DNA of 64,000 bases from Rheinheimera hassiensis. Its GTDB lineage: Bacteria; Pseudomonadota; Gammaproteobacteria; Enterobacterales; Alteromonadaceae. Below the pieces are notes generated by a model. The model was not told the DNA's origin and did not search any database. It saw only the letters and a list, made by a program, of their open reading frames with translations. A program made the position numbers and the translations under genes. Position 1 is the stretch's first letter. Every line of letters starts with the position of its first letter. Where the stretch lies: positions 1 through 64,000 of the forward strand of contig NZ_JAKUJZ010000005.1 in NCBI RefSeq assembly GCF_022436675.1, read 5' to 3'. This document shows positions 38,943 to 46,885 of this stretch, in pieces.

Positions 38943-39187
38943 AAAAACATACCGACAGACCAAAGCCGGGCACGCCAGAATTTGATCTATGGCTGCGTGA
39001 AAAAATTCGCGAAGACTTCAAAAAAATGGAGAATGCGCCTGAACTGGATCAGTTAGGTATATCGTCTGGCAGACCGGAAAATCTAACCCAAACCGATGCT
39101 GAAGCTTTTCCTGACGAACCGGAAGAATATATGCAGCATGAACGGGTAAAAATTGTGGTCGACAACACCGGCAAAAAGAAGTCTTAA
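38939..39187 (+). CDS. Small acidic protein, possible antitoxin-like partner
   Basis: This 82-residue protein overlaps the GNAT gene by four bases (ATGA). The N-terminal segment PGTPEFDLWLREKIRED resembles the GTPEFDxWxRxKV motif seen in small RelB-like stability proteins. The rest is acidic with no known motif. Pairing with a GNAT protein invites a toxin-antitoxin reading, though the usual order is antitoxin first. Confidence 0.6.
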   Translation: MKKHTDRPKPGTPEFDLWLREKIREDFKKMENAPELDQLGISSGRPENLTQTDAEAFPDEPEEYMQHERVKIVVDNTGKKKS

Positions 39188-39254
39188 CAGCCATTGTTAA
39201 AAAAACTATAACTTTCAAAACTTTAAAAGTTAGTCTTACGCTCACAGCAAAGAT

Positions 39255-39280
39255 GAGAAAAAGGGGCTTACCGCCCCTTT
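39255..39280 (-). terminator. Terminator of the HigA-like gene
   Basis: 7-bp GC-rich stem AAGGGGC/GCCCCTT (39261-39279), followed on the minus strand by a U-rich run. It lies 22 bases after the stop at 39302. Confidence 0.7.
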
Positions 39281-39301
39281 CGAGTACCTAATAGCCGTAA
39301 T

Positions 39302-39556
39302 TTAAGCCACTGATTTGGCAATATTCTGCGCAACAACATAGGCTTTGTACTGGGCGTCAATTTTAAAAAACACCTCTACCGGCGCGTTATAAACCCGCTT
39401 TATCTTGGTTGCCAGGTCAATGCTTAACTCACTTTCGCCGTTGATAAAACGGGTAATGGTGGATTTGGCTACATTAAGATCACGGGCTGCGTCGGCTGCA
39501 GTCAGGTTTTTACGCTGCACTAGGGGCTTGGGGTCAGGTCTTGCCTTTTGCCTCAT
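39302..39556 (-). CDS. HigA-like Xre antitoxin/regulator, 5' end replaced by a repeat
   Basis: The helix-turn-helix LTAADAARDLNVAKSTITRFINGESEL and the following IDLATKIKRVYNAPVEVFFKID are those of HigA-type proteins. HigA proteins normally begin with an HPGE-type segment. Here the first codons (MRQKARPDPKP) are read from the GTCAGGTC repeat at 39530-39556, so the natural N terminus is lost. An internal GTG (39520) could restart translation. No HigB toxin is nearby. Probably a decaying orphan, but the DNA-binding core is intact. Confidence 0.65.
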   Translation of the reverse strand: MRQKARPDPKPLVQRKNLTAADAARDLNVAKSTITRFINGESELSIDLATKIKRVYNAPVEVFFKIDAQYKAYVVAQNIAKSVA

Positions 39557-39600
39557 AACACCCTGCTTTGTATATCCCCCCAAAACAGCTTCGACCTTTG
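39530..39600 (+). repeat. GTCAGGTC-family repeat, copy inside the HigA-like 5' end
   Basis: GGGGTCAGGTCTTGCCTTTTGCC, then CTTTGTAT and AAAACAGCT, matching the order in the copy at 37991. Its left part is read through by the truncated HigA-like gene. Short matches to the core GTCAGGTC also occur at 40294-40301 and 41329-41336. Confidence 0.65.
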
Positions 39601-39606
39601 TCTAAT

Positions 39607-39634
39607 TTGCCTTTATAGACGATCGGTCTATTAT
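39607..39634 (+). promoter_or_regulatory. acuR promoter and operator
   Basis: Inverted repeat ATAGAC-GATCG-GTCTAT (39615-39631) sits between a -35-like TTGCCT (39607-39612) and a -10-like TATTAT (39629-39634, 16-base spacer), seven to ten bases before the TetR-family start codon. A palindrome between the promoter boxes is the usual TetR autorepression layout. Confidence 0.7.
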
Positions 39635-39640
39635 TTTTGC

Positions 39641-40273
39641 ATGACTAAATTTATTACCACACCACGCAGAGGCCGGCCGCCAAAATCAGTGGCACAACAG
39701 CGGGATATCCGCGCCGAGCTGATTAGAAGCGGGCTTGAGCATTTAACCGAAATCGGTTTTACCGCCTCGGGCTTAGACAAGATACTGAAAAACGTCGGGG
39801 TGCCTAAAGGCTCGTTTTATTTTTACTTTAACAGTAAAGAAGCCTTTGGCCATGCCGTGCTTGATAGCTACGCCAACTACTTTGCCAGCAAGCTGGATAG
39901 CTGTTTGCTGGATAACAGCTTTTCGCCGCTGCAGCGGATACGTAATTTTGTCGATGATGCCAGGCATGGCATTGCCCGGCATCAGTTTAAGCGCGGCTGT
40001 CTGGTGGGCAATTTAGGCCAGGAAGTAGATGTATTACCCGAAAGCTTTCGCCCGGTGCTGATAGCCATCTTTAAAAGCTGGCAGCAGCGCATTGCTGCTT
40101 GCCTGCGCGAAGCACAGCTGGCCGGTGAGTTAGCGCCAGCGGCTGATTGCGATGCGTTAGCGGAGTTTTTCTGGATTGGCTGGGAGGGCGCGGTAAGCCG
40201 GTCGCGACTGGAGCAAAGTACAAAACCGTTAGATCGCTATCTGGCGCTGTTTATTCAGGGTTTTGGCAAGTAA
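39641..40273 (+). CDS. acuR: TetR-family acrylate-responsive regulator AcuR
   Basis: This 210-residue TetR protein has RRGRPPK at the N terminus, the helix-turn-helix LDKILKNVGVPKGSFYFYF, and the AcuR-type core RGCLVGNLGQEVDVLPESFR with FWIGWEGAVSRS near the end. In Rhodobacter, AcuR represses acuI and the DMSP lyase gene until acrylate binds. It is next to acuI here, which supports the name. The ATG at 39641 was chosen; the earlier in-frame ATG lies in the repeat. Confidence 0.85.
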   Translation: MTKFITTPRRGRPPKSVAQQRDIRAELIRSGLEHLTEIGFTASGLDKILKNVGVPKGSFYFYFNSKEAFGHAVLDSYANYFASKLDSCLLDNSFSPLQRIRNFVDDARHGIARHQFKRGCLVGNLGQEVDVLPESFRPVLIAIFKSWQQRIAACLREAQLAGELAPAADCDALAEFFWIGWEGAVSRSRLEQSTKPLDRYLALFIQGFGK

Positions 40274-40316
40274 ATTTTTCTTAATAAATAGGCGTCAGGT
40301 CTATTGGGGAGGCGAT

Positions 40317-41303
40317 ATGTTTAAAGGCGTATTAATTGAAAAAGACGAGAACGGTTATCGTGCCGCGCTTAAAGATTTAGACGATACCGTACTGATGGAC
40401 GGCGATACGCTGATTAACGTGGCTTACAGCACTCTGAATTATAAAGATGCGCTGGCTATTAGCGGTAAATCACCGGTGGTGCGTAAATTCCCGCTGATCC
40501 CCGGCATTGATTTAGCCGGCACAGTAATAAGCTGCGTCTCTGGCAAGTTTAAGCCCGGTGACGAAGTACTGCTAAACGGCTTTGGTGTTGGCGAAGCGCA
40601 TTGCGGCGGTCTGGCGCAAAAGGCACAGCTAAAAAGTGACTGGTTAATTGCACTGCCCAAGGCACTATCAGCCAAACAAGCGATGGCAATTGGCACCGCA
40701 GGCTACACCGCTATGCTGTGTGTGATGGCGCTGCAAAAGCATGGAGTTGTGCCGGACTCGGGCGAGATCCTGGTTACCGGTGCCAATGGAGGGGTTGGCA
40801 GCTACGCTATCGCTATACTGGCCAAGCTGGGCTACAACGTTGTCGCCGCCACCGGTCGGGTGGCAGAAGCTGACTATTTAACAGCGCTTGGCGCCAGCGA
40901 GATTATTGACCGGCATACACTTTCTGACCCCGGCCGCCCGCTGGCCAAAGAGCGCTGGGCCGGTGTAGTAGATTCTGTCGGCAGCCATACTTTGGTTAAT
41001 GCCTGTGCCAGTACTAAGTACGGCGGCATAGTGGCGGCCTGTGGCCTGGCTCAGGGTATGGATTTACCGGGCACGGTAGCACCGTTTATCTTGCGCGGTA
41101 TCACTTTAGCCGGTATCGACAGTGTGATGCGCCCGCTTAAAGACCGTATCGAAGCCTGGGATAGATTGGCCAAAGTGCTGGACGCCAACACGCTGGAAAA
41201 CGTGGCCACCGAAATAGGCTTAGCGCAGGTATGTGATACCGCACAGCGTTTACTCGACGGCCAGGTGCGCGGGCGTATAGTGGTTAATGTTAATCAGCTT
41301 TGA
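40317..41303 (+). CDS. acuI: NADPH-dependent acrylyl-CoA reductase AcuI
   Basis: This 328-residue zinc-free MDR reductase has VLVTGANGGVGSYAIAIL (as ILVTGANGGVGS) for NADPH binding and the catalytic region TLNYKDALAISGKSPV. It reduces toxic acrylyl-CoA to propionyl-CoA, a step of DMSP and acrylate breakdown. It also resembles E. coli YhdH. GGGAGG precedes the ATG at 40317. Located 43 bases after acuR and probably controlled by it. No DMSP lyase gene is visible in the window. Confidence 0.88.
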   Translation: MFKGVLIEKDENGYRAALKDLDDTVLMDGDTLINVAYSTLNYKDALAISGKSPVVRKFPLIPGIDLAGTVISCVSGKFKPGDEVLLNGFGVGEAHCGGLAQKAQLKSDWLIALPKALSAKQAMAIGTAGYTAMLCVMALQKHGVVPDSGEILVTGANGGVGSYAIAILAKLGYNVVAATGRVAEADYLTALGASEIIDRHTLSDPGRPLAKERWAGVVDSVGSHTLVNACASTKYGGIVAACGLAQGMDLPGTVAPFILRGITLAGIDSVMRPLKDRIEAWDRLAKVLDANTLENVATEIGLAQVCDTAQRLLDGQVRGRIVVNVNQL

Positions 41304-41326
41304 GATGAGTAGTTAAATAATAATTA

Positions 41327-41371
41327 GGGTCAGGTCAAAATTAAACAACTGAAAGTTTTAAGGTTTAATTT
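41327..41371 (+). repeat. GGGTCAGGTC sequence followed by a 9-bp inverted repeat
   Basis: GGGTCAGGTC (41327-41336) is followed by AAATTAAAC (41338-41346) and GTTTAATTT (41363-41371), a perfect 9-bp stem with a 16-base loop. It lies between the acuI stop and the convergent DUF4386 gene. It shares the motif of the repeats at 35.9, 38.0 and 39.5 kb but has a different inner sequence, so it may be another subfamily. Confidence 0.5.
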
Positions 41372-41413
41372 CTATCTGCCCCTGTTTATTCTGCAGTGAA
41401 ACCCGGTAAACGC

Positions 41414-42121
41414 TCATTGTGCCTGCCCTTTAACGTTTGCGCCTTTTACTATCATCCACAAGCTAAGCGATAACTCCCCAACCAACACCGGCAGCATGAT
41501 CCACGGGAACAACGTATTGGCTACAACGGGCGCCAATAGCAACGCCAGGGTATTGATCAGATAACAGACACCGGCCAGGCCCAACATCAGGCCGAGTATT
41601 TTAGGGAACAGCTGCGATTTAATAATCAGATAGCCGCGGATAATACAGGCCAGCGCAAAAAACAGTAAGCCAATGGCGAAACCGTAGCCGTGCAGCTGTA
41701 TCGCCACATAAGCTAAGGCGTCGCGTTGCTCTGCAGAAAACACGGTTAAATACACGCCACTGCCAGCCAGCAGCAGTGGCAGCATTAGGGTTAATTTATT
41801 GGCGACCAGCATGGCGGTTTGAATAAGGTTAAAACCGGTGGCGGTGAGGTTAAGCGCGGCATTTACCCGCTTAAATAACAGATAAAACAGTACGATGATC
41901 GGAATGTCTAACAGCTGCATACATAAGTCGGCGACGATGCCGCTGCGCCAGAATGTCTGGGCCGCACCAATTTGCACGGCGGTAGTGGCGGCATCGCCCG
42001 CAGCTACCAGGCTGCCACGCACCAGGGTTTCTGCATACAAGCCTAAACCGATTATCAATAAATAACAGCAGCCGGCAAAACGCACATAGCCCTGCGACAC
42101 CGCGGCACTGACTGACACCAT
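41414..42121 (-). CDS. DUF4386 membrane protein
   Basis: This 235-residue protein has about seven hydrophobic segments. YVRFAGCCYLLIIGLGLYAE at the start, VADLCMQLLDIPIIVLFYLLFK and FFALACIIRGYLIIKS match the DUF4386 family of unknown function. Convergent with acuI. Confidence 0.8.
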   Translation of the reverse strand: MVSVSAAVSQGYVRFAGCCYLLIIGLGLYAETLVRGSLVAAGDAATTAVQIGAAQTFWRSGIVADLCMQLLDIPIIVLFYLLFKRVNAALNLTATGFNLIQTAMLVANKLTLMLPLLLAGSGVYLTVFSAEQRDALAYVAIQLHGYGFAIGLLFFALACIIRGYLIIKSQLFPKILGLMLGLAGVCYLINTLALLLAPVVANTLFPWIMLPVLVGELSLSLWMIVKGANVKGQAQ

Positions 42122-42308
42122 GATTCACCTGTCCTTGTTTATAACCTGGTTTAACGCTGCCACAGCAGCTTCTGCCGCTAAGATGCTGCTCCGAAAAATG
42201 GCTTTTGCCTACAAGGTTATTGTTACAACTGATGTCTGTAGAAATATCATGCGGCATACCCGGCCTGTTGCCGCCAGCCAGGCGGAGAATAAAAAAGGGC
42301 GTAACGGC

Positions 42309-42527
42309 TCACAGGCCATCTTGCATCATCTGCTTTATTTTCTGCGCTTTTTCGAAATGATCTAAGCGGTGGGTTTGGATCCACCAGGTTGCAGCTTCCA
42401 TCAGCAGCGCGGGGTCGTCATTTTTATTGGCAAAAAAGGCGTAAAACGACAGCCCTACCGTTTCGCCTTTGGCGTGTATTTTGGTGTCACACACGCTAAT
42501 GATTTTTTGTCTTAATGCTTCGCGCAT
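42309..42527 (-). CDS. Small conserved protein, DUF6500-like
   Basis: This 72-residue protein reads MREALRQKIISVC..., with GLSFYAFFANKNDDP and TWWIQTHRLDHFEKA, which I recall as a conserved short family (DUF6500) of unknown role. The ATG at 42527 was chosen from where the conserved part begins; the frame is open further upstream, to 42608. Confidence 0.65.
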   Translation of the reverse strand: MREALRQKIISVCDTKIHAKGETVGLSFYAFFANKNDDPALLMEAATWWIQTHRLDHFEKAQKIKQMMQDGL

Positions 42528-42694
42528 CGGCTGGTAATTCCTGAGGTTATTTTTGAATACAAGCTGCGCCTGGCAACAACGGCACAGGTTAAAGGATTGC
42601 TGAAACAAACAATAGCGGCTATTTTGGCTACAGAGCAGTATTTAGCGTTTAACCTGGCGGCAAGCTTAGCCTTTTACGTTTAACCGGAGAACTT

Positions 42695-43027
42695 ATGGCA
42701 ATACAATTTATTCCACTTATCAAAGCGCTTGCTCCCTATCTGACAACAATAGCCACTAGTGCTATCCCGGCTTTTACCTCTAAATCTGAAGTGGCCAAAT
42801 CAGACCTGGTGGTGGCGCAGCAAATTACAGAGTTACAGGATGCGGTAACCAAAAATGCGCAGTCACTGCATATTATTGCCGAGCAATTGCAAAAGGTTAT
42901 CAGCTCTGCCGAAGAAGCATCAGTAGAAGCACAGCGTCAGGTTGCCACATACAAAACAATGGTGCTGGGCAGCAGTATTGTCTCGGTTATTGCCATAGCT
43001 GTAGCGATTTATAGCCTTATCGCTTAA
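42695..43027 (+). CDS. Small membrane-anchored coiled-coil protein
   Basis: This 110-residue protein starts at an ATG preceded by CCGGAG. The middle part (about 35-85) is a heptad-like helix (VVAQQITELQDAVTKNAQSL), followed by one C-terminal TM segment (VLGSSIVSVIAIAVAIYSLI). It looks like a tail-anchored protein. No family recognised. Confidence 0.65.
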   Translation: MAIQFIPLIKALAPYLTTIATSAIPAFTSKSEVAKSDLVVAQQITELQDAVTKNAQSLHIIAEQLQKVISSAEEASVEAQRQVATYKTMVLGSSIVSVIAIAVAIYSLIA

Positions 43028-43062
43028 GCCTGTGCGGCTTCAAGCTACTGCATCTGGCTTTA

Positions 43063-44028
43063 CTACCTGTCTTTTCTGATAAACTTTGCGATCTCGCAAT
43101 CTTCCGGCACCCGCTCTATCCGGCAGTCCAGATTGGTAGCTTCGGTAACTAACTCTGACCGTGCAGGCAACTGTTTTGGCAAGCGAATATTCTTAACAAG
43201 ACCTAAGTTATGCAGAGCATTTAACACCCACCAACCAGGATCCGGCTCATCGGTATAAAGCCCGAGCATTGCTGAGCCTGGGAAGGCATGATGATTATTG
43301 TGCCAGGCTTCCCCCATAGAAAGCAGGCCAGCCAGACGAATATTATGCCCCTGAACAGCAGCACCTTCGACCCGCCAGGTGCGTTCGCCATCATTGTGCG
43401 CGAAATAGCCTATTAGCCAATGGCCACCTACTGATACCACTATACGCACAGACATACCCCAAACCAGCCAGCTCAAGCCACCGATCCAATACAGCGGTAC
43501 GGCAACAACCAGTTGTTGCAGCAGCCATGTTTTTTCAATAAACCGGTAAAACCGGTTAGAAAGAATGTCTTCTTCGATATTAAATTCAGGCCCGTTTGCT
43601 AACAGCAGGTCGCAGTTTAGTTGCCACCAAGCATCCTTTAACATTCCGGAGCCATGTAAGAGGTAATCATGGCAGCGGCTTTGGCGCTGCGCCCAATCCC
43701 GCAAGTCATGTTGTTTGATCATGCCAATTGGCCCGGCCATACCTACCAGGGTTCCAAGGTATACAAACAGATACTCCATCCATTTAGGGCATTCGTACGA
43801 TCTGTGGATCAGAAGTCTGTGCATGCCAAGCGAGTGACCAAAGCACAATGTGATTGCGGTCAGCACTACAAATATGCCAACCGACGAAAGCGTTACTACA
43901 AAGGGCGCCACAAGCACAGCCGCAAACAAATTGGCAATAAACCACAAAGACTTACCGGGGCTCCACGTTACCTTCCCAACATAAGCATCTGTATTTGCAT
44001 TTGCTTTAACTCTTTCGGTGTTTAACAT
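43063..44028 (-). CDS. Membrane fatty acid desaturase (acyl-CoA/lipid desaturase type)
   Basis: This 321-residue protein has four or more TM segments and histidine boxes GHSLGMHR, HDYLLHG and WHNNHHAFP, the di-iron ligands of membrane desaturases. It would introduce a double bond into fatty acyl chains for membrane fluidity. The first box, HSLGMH, is H-x4-H as in delta-9 desaturases; the second box is less regular than the usual H-x2-HH, so the exact activity is uncertain. Confidence 0.82.
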   Translation of the reverse strand: MLNTERVKANANTDAYVGKVTWSPGKSLWFIANLFAAVLVAPFVVTLSSVGIFVVLTAITLCFGHSLGMHRLLIHRSYECPKWMEYLFVYLGTLVGMAGPIGMIKQHDLRDWAQRQSRCHDYLLHGSGMLKDAWWQLNCDLLLANGPEFNIEEDILSNRFYRFIEKTWLLQQLVVAVPLYWIGGLSWLVWGMSVRIVVSVGGHWLIGYFAHNDGERTWRVEGAAVQGHNIRLAGLLSMGEAWHNNHHAFPGSAMLGLYTDEPDPGWWVLNALHNLGLVKNIRLPKQLPARSELVTEATNLDCRIERVPEDCEIAKFIRKDR

Positions 44029-44215
44029 GGCTCTCCAGAGAAAATATTCCTTTTGTCATATAACCGGGTTCTGTATTTAAGTATCTGAATAAGCATGCCT
44101 AACATCGCATGAGTGCGCAACGCTCAAAACGCAATACACTGCCGTTACTGATAAAAATCCGGCTGGTTCTGCAGAGCAGTAAAAAAAACAGCGGCTAACA
44201 TGCCCTCGCTACTGT

Positions 44216-44556
44216 TTATAACTGTGCCCAATCATTCAGGTATTGTGCTAACTCGCGCGTTTTTTCCAGTGGCAGCATATGGCCGCAGCCCGGGGTGCTG
44301 ATAACTGACAGTTTGGCGTTGGCCTTACTCATTTCATTAAGCCGCGCGGCATTTACTAAGCTGTCATCAGTGCTGTAGTAAAAACAACTAGGTACCGGCA
44401 GCTCCTTTACCCTGGCAGATAAATCTATCCGGTTTGAGGTGTATTGATACTGACTGATAAATTCGGCCTCACCTAAATCGCGATCCATTGCTACTCCAGC
44501 GCCCACAACTTATCATTGCACATAGTGCCCGGTATTACATGCAGCTTGCTGGTCAA
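44216..44556 (-). pseudogene. Alpha/beta hydrolase remnant with internal deletion
   Basis: The C-terminal part (44216-44506) encodes the acid and histidine end of an alpha/beta hydrolase (FYYSTDDSLV, GCGHMLPLE). In another frame just upstream, from a TTG at 44556, the N-terminal hydrolase segment LHVIPGTMCNDKLWALE is read for 22 codons and then hits a TAG. The central part with the nucleophile elbow is missing and the frames do not match, so this is a deleted gene. Confidence 0.75.
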
Positions 44557-44621
44557 TAGCTCTTCCTGAAGTTATAGCGTATTGAAACGCAGCGAAAGTT
44601 TGAGCTGGGTGCTTACCCTTG

Positions 44622-45215
44622 TTAAGGCTTGGTGGCAATCATATATACATGCTTCTGAGGATACTGATCCAGCTCAAGATGCAAAAGCGACAAACCGTTA
44701 TTTGCCAGAACTTGTATATTCCCGTTAATACCAATAGAGCTGTAATAAAAAGTATCGTTGCGCCATTGGTCGGTATGTTCACCCTCAGCATTGCCAAATG
44801 TATATATCAAGATCCCACCCTTCGCCAACAGCTTGCACAGCTTGGTAATAACCGGCTGCTGCATTGCTAACGGCAAATGAAAAATACTATCCCAGGCAAT
44901 GATGAAATCAAACTGTGCTTCTGTTTCCCAGATACAAATATCTTGCTGCACAAATGTGTGTTCCGGATGATTAGCACTGGCTAACTTAACCATTTCTTTT
45001 GACACATCCACACCAGTAACAATGTAGCCTTGCTGTTGTAATATTCGAATGAAGCGGCCTCCGGCACCACAACCGACATCAAGAGCCTTTCCTCCGGAAT
45101 CCGAAAACGCGATAGCGCGTTCTAGTTGCTGTACACCATAGGAAGAATCTATGTGCTGGTCATTCCACCACTTGGCAATTTTGTCGTATTTTGCCCCGAG
45201 TAAAGATGGTTCCAT
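44622..45215 (-). CDS. Class I SAM-dependent methyltransferase
   Basis: This 197-residue protein has motif I ALDVGCGAGGRFI, the acidic motif VTGVDVS, DFIIAWDSIFHLP and GGILIYTFG. The N-terminal KYDKIAKWWNDQHIDS is typical of small-molecule methyltransferases. Substrate unknown. It stands alone between the hydrolase remnant and an exported NTF2-like protein. Confidence 0.85.
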   Translation of the reverse strand: MEPSLLGAKYDKIAKWWNDQHIDSSYGVQQLERAIAFSDSGGKALDVGCGAGGRFIRILQQQGYIVTGVDVSKEMVKLASANHPEHTFVQQDICIWETEAQFDFIIAWDSIFHLPLAMQQPVITKLCKLLAKGGILIYTFGNAEGEHTDQWRNDTFYYSSIGINGNIQVLANNGLSLLHLELDQYPQKHVYMIATKP

Positions 45216-45279
45216 TTAACAGCCTTAATGCTAAAAACAATACGGTGCGGTTGACTGGCTTTGCTGGTAACGCCAGCAA

Positions 45280-45762
45280 CTAGCCATGATGTCTGCGAAT
45301 ATGTTTAATAAATCCATCATCATTAAACTCCAAAGACATAATATTGCTACTGGTGTACTCAACTACCTTATCCATATGACCCGGTTTAACCTTGGCATGC
45401 TCGGTATATTTCACGAACACAACATTACGACCAACCATCATTTGAGTAATTTTAATTTCACTAAAAAATACTTCATCCTCCATTTTTAAGATCATTCCCT
45501 CCCGTAGTTCAGCCTTATCAGTAATGGTGACATTGAACTTGATGTGCTCATCTATAAACTTATCCGCCAGGAAGGAAATGAAATGGTCTATATCCGCAAT
45601 GGTAGTTCCGGGTTGCTGTCTTGCGTTCTTAGCCTGGATAAATGCCTCTGCTTTTTGCCTCAGCTCCGCTTCGGAAAGAGGTTTGCTACCTTCTGCAATT
45701 GCAGACATGCTCAGTAGAATAATCATCGAAAGTAGAAATTTCACAGCGCTATCCTTTAACAC
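45280..45762 (-). CDS. Exported SnoaL/NTF2-like protein
   Basis: This 160-residue protein has a signal peptide (FLLSMIILLSMSAIA, cleavage near AEG). The rest fits the NTF2-like cone fold: helix ELRQKAEAFIQAKN, FLADKFIDEHIKFNVTI, then beta strands ending IMSLEFNDDGFIKHIR. Function unknown. Confidence 0.7.
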   Translation of the reverse strand: MLKDSAVKFLLSMIILLSMSAIAEGSKPLSEAELRQKAEAFIQAKNARQQPGTTIADIDHFISFLADKFIDEHIKFNVTITDKAELREGMILKMEDEVFFSEIKITQMMVGRNVVFVKYTEHAKVKPGHMDKVVEYTSSNIMSLEFNDDGFIKHIRRHHG

Positions 45763-46102
45763 TTATTCGACAGCGTCCCCCGCATTTAATCACCGGTTAA
45801 CCTGCCTTTGTAAATTCAATGTGTATGACATTACGCTTGTTCCTACTTAGTTTCAAATAGCTATGAAAACATGTTTCTGTGTGTTGGTGACAAAACCGCG
45901 CGTTGCTTCCCCTGCAAGTTTTACAATTTTTACTCCCTACCGTGAATACCTTACAGGGCCGGGCAAAGGTCGTTTTTGCTAAAACGCCCTGCTGGCGCGC
46001 TCTTGCCGGTGTGGAACAGCTCTTGCTGTTATATGGGTAGCTTAACCATGCGAACACTATTCGCGTTGTCGACAACACCGCTTAACAACTAAGGAGCACC
46101 AC
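45763..46102. other. Gene-free region before osmC
   Basis: About 340 bases without a convincing gene. A 93-codon open frame on the minus strand (45797-46078) has a poor, repeat-rich composition and no ribosome site. The right end must carry the osmC promoter; AAGGAG precedes the ATG at 46103. Confidence 0.4.
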
Positions 46103-46540
46103 ATGGCTATTATTAAATGGGCTACTGCAAAATATGAAGGTCTTGGCAAAGACGGTAAAGGACATGTTTCTACTGAATCGGGCGCTTTGAAGGATCAGCC
46201 TTATGGCTTTAATACCCGGTTTGAAGATAAAGCTGGCACCAACCCCGAAGAGCAAATCGCTGCAGCGCATGCATCGTGTTTTACTATGGCATTATCTTTT
46301 GGCCTGGCAAAGCTCGGCTTTAGTAAAGGCAGTTTAGCATCTAAGGTAGCTATTACACTGGTAAAAGAAGGTGACGGTTTTACCATCTCAAAATCTGAAA
46401 TCTGGTTAGATGCCAAAGTACCGGGTATGAGCGGTGCAGACTTTGAAAAAGCTGCGGTAGAGGCCAAGCTAAACTGCCCGATCTCCAGGTTACTAACCTG
46501 TGACGTTACCTTAGATATTACCTCGTTTGAAGGTAGTTAA
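46103..46540 (+). CDS. osmC: OsmC-family organic hydroperoxide reductase
   Basis: This 145-residue protein has the two catalytic cysteines of the family: C59 in AAAHASCFTMAL and C125 in AKLNCPISRLL. It reduces organic hydroperoxides in the cytoplasm. The OsmC group, not Ohr, is suggested by the N-terminal KWATAKYEGLGKDGKG and by NPEEQIAAAHA. AAGGAG lies upstream. A GC-rich hairpin (46568-46595) follows. Confidence 0.9.
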   Translation: MAIIKWATAKYEGLGKDGKGHVSTESGALKDQPYGFNTRFEDKAGTNPEEQIAAAHASCFTMALSFGLAKLGFSKGSLASKVAITLVKEGDGFTISKSEIWLDAKVPGMSGADFEKAAVEAKLNCPISRLLTCDVTLDITSFEGS

Positions 46541-46567
46541 TTAAGCAGATCTTGGGGTAACTAATAA

Positions 46568-46600
46568 GGCCCGTTTTGATAGCGTTAAACGGGCCGCTTT
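46568..46600 (+). terminator. Probable terminator after osmC
   Basis: Perfect 9-bp stem GGCCCGTTT/AAACGGGCC (46568-46595), followed by GCTTT. The U tract is short, so termination may be partial, with read-through into the small gene at 46622. Confidence 0.55.
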
Positions 46601-46621
46601 AAATACAATGGAGCCTGATTA

Positions 46622-46846
46622 ATGACATCTGAGCAAACTGAACAACCTGAAGAAGAGTCACGTAGTTTTATGCACTATGCGGCACTGAAAACCGCCATTG
46701 TTAATAATGAAGAACAGCGGGTAAAAGAGCTGTTGGCAAACCAAAGTATGCAAGCGCTGGAAAAAGGCTACCTGCTTGATTTAGCAAGGTTAAACAATAA
46801 CAGTACTATTGTAGCCTTGCTGGAAGCAGTGCCTGTATCTGCATAA
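46622..46846 (+). CDS. Small acidic protein of unknown function
   Basis: This 74-residue protein starts at an ATG preceded by GGAG. The helical pattern FMHYAALKTAIVNNEEQRVKEL then LLDLARLNNNSTIVALLE resembles a single ankyrin-like helix pair. It may be cotranscribed with osmC. No family recognised with certainty. Confidence 0.55.
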   Translation: MTSEQTEQPEEESRSFMHYAALKTAIVNNEEQRVKELLANQSMQALEKGYLLDLARLNNNSTIVALLEAVPVSA

Positions 46847-46885
46847 CCGCTCAGCGAATGCTTTACCGGCTGTTGCATGGCGACA

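Noticed and set aside
45797-46078. 93-codon open frame on the minus strand before osmC
   Set aside because: Basic, Cys- and Arg-rich composition typical of a random frame, with no ribosome site or recognisable motif.
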